64,000 nucleotides of DNA from the NCBI RefSeq assembly GCF_024362785.1, contig NZ_CP093301.1:124001-188000 (forward strand), written 5' to 3'. The notes under the pieces were generated by a model, which had not been told where the DNA came from, did no database searches, and saw only the letters and a program-made list of their open reading frames with translations. Of this stretch, positions 63,652-64,000 are shown in pieces (position 1 is the stretch's first letter; each line of letters begins with the position of its first letter). The translations under genes and the position numbers were made by a program. Source of the DNA: Evansella sp. LMS18. Its GTDB lineage: Bacteria; Bacillota; Bacilli; Bacillales; Salisediminibacteriaceae.

Positions 63652-64000
63652 CGTTTTTCCTCCGAGTGAATTACCATTGCCTCATCCAGAATCTTTTTGG
63701 CTGCCTCTGTTTTCGCAGTCATTGGTATGTGAATCACCTCTCCATTTCTTTTAAAGAGAGTTAATTCATTGGTATCCCCCTGAAAACCGGAACCTGGTGC
63801 TGTAATGGAGTTAGCCGCAATCATATCGACCCGCTTCGTTTCTATTTTTTTCTTCGCGTAAGTTTCTATATCGTCAGACTCGGCAGCAAAGCCTATGAGT
63901 GTTTGATGAACACGCTGTTCTCCGAGGGTCTTAAGAATGTCTTTCGTCCGTTCCATTTCAACGTTCAAATTCCCCTCTTTCTTTTTAAGTTTCTTGTCAT
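63648..64000 (-). CDS. coaBC: CoaBC, C-terminal part (5' end outside window)
   Basis: Bifunctional phosphopantothenoylcysteine synthetase/decarboxylase of coenzyme A synthesis. About 117 codons are inside the window, all from the CoaB half: KKKEGNLNVEMERTKDIL, LIGFAAESDDIETYAKKK, DMIAANSITAPGSGFQGDTN and a tail ending DEAMVIHSEEKR. The frame is open through the right window edge, so the TTG at 63968 is an internal codon and not the start. priA follows with a 4-bp overlap. Confidence 0.93.
   Translation of the reverse strand, partial: DKKLKKKEGNLNVEMERTKDILKTLGEQRVHQTLIGFAAESDDIETYAKKKIETKRVDMIAANSITAPGSGFQGDTNELTLFKRNGEVIHIPMTAKTEAAKKILDEAMVIHSEEKR

Noticed and set aside
63969-64000. TTG at 63968 as the start of a short separate gene
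   Set aside because: The frame remains open to the window edge and its translation continues the CoaB domain, so the gene is a truncated coaBC.

Overview
The window is a stretch of chromosome from a spore-forming, flagellated, low-to-moderate G+C member of the Bacillaceae. The evidence is a long, almost entirely minus-strand block whose gene order follows the Bacillus subtilis coaBC-priA to fliE region, plus spoVM (26 codons), an alpha/beta-type SASP-like gene, FapR with its operator and CodY. The strongly acidic extracellular half of PrkC and the many dispersed palindromic repeats would suit a halo- or alkaliphilic Bacillus relative, but that is inference. I see no rRNA, tRNA or CRISPR array.

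Layout, read in the direction of transcription (from 64000 down to 1). Right block (64000-41020): coaBC (partial), priA, fmt, rsmB, prpC, prkC, rsgA, rpe and spoVM; rpmB on the plus strand; then yloU, fakA, degV, sdaAB, sdaAA, recG, fapR, plsX, fabD, fabG, acpA and rnc. It covers CoA synthesis, replication restart, translation start and rRNA modification, a Ser/Thr kinase-phosphatase pair, fatty-acid activation and synthesis, and RNase III. Central insert (about 26070-41020): some 15 kb of mixed-strand accessory genes splits the usual rnc-smc pair. It holds a DUF1128 protein, a Gly/His-rich protein, DinB, a nucleotidyltransferase-like protein, a lipoprotein, RNase Z, a membrane protein, a cytochrome bd-type oxidase (cydAB, YthAB-like), YfkAB radical SAM, a CBO0543-like membrane protein, a TraB-family protein, a tandem GNAT protein and an EmrE-like transporter. 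Left block (26066-1): smc, ftsY, ylxM, ffh, rpsP, khpA, ylqD, rimM, trmD, rplS, lepB, rbgA, rnhB, ylqG, ylqH, a SASP-like gene, sucC, sucD, dprA, topA, xerC, hslV, hslU, codY, flgB, flgC and fliE (partial). It covers SRP-dependent targeting, chromosome segregation, ribosome assembly, the TCA cycle, DNA topology and uptake, the HslVU protease, the global regulator CodY and the start of the flagellar operon.

Four genes normally found in this neighbourhood in B. subtilis (trmFO, thiN, rlmN, def) are absent from their places. XerC carries substitutions at both histidines expected in its active site.

The most unusual object is a 1.1 kb array at 39629-40740: 21 full units of exactly 52 bp plus a partial one, with no indels, in two sequence subfamilies joined by one hybrid unit. 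Every unit has a short palindrome whose two arms change together between subfamilies. Read on the minus strand, most units also form an 11-codon ORF (ATG CCC ... TAA), and in several of them a GGAGG sits in the hairpin 7 nt before the ATG. Also notable are a 405-bp nonautonomous transposon-like element with an 8-bp target duplication (14339-14743), two adjacent perfect dyads upstream of sucCD, and a repeat element that separates hslV from hslU.
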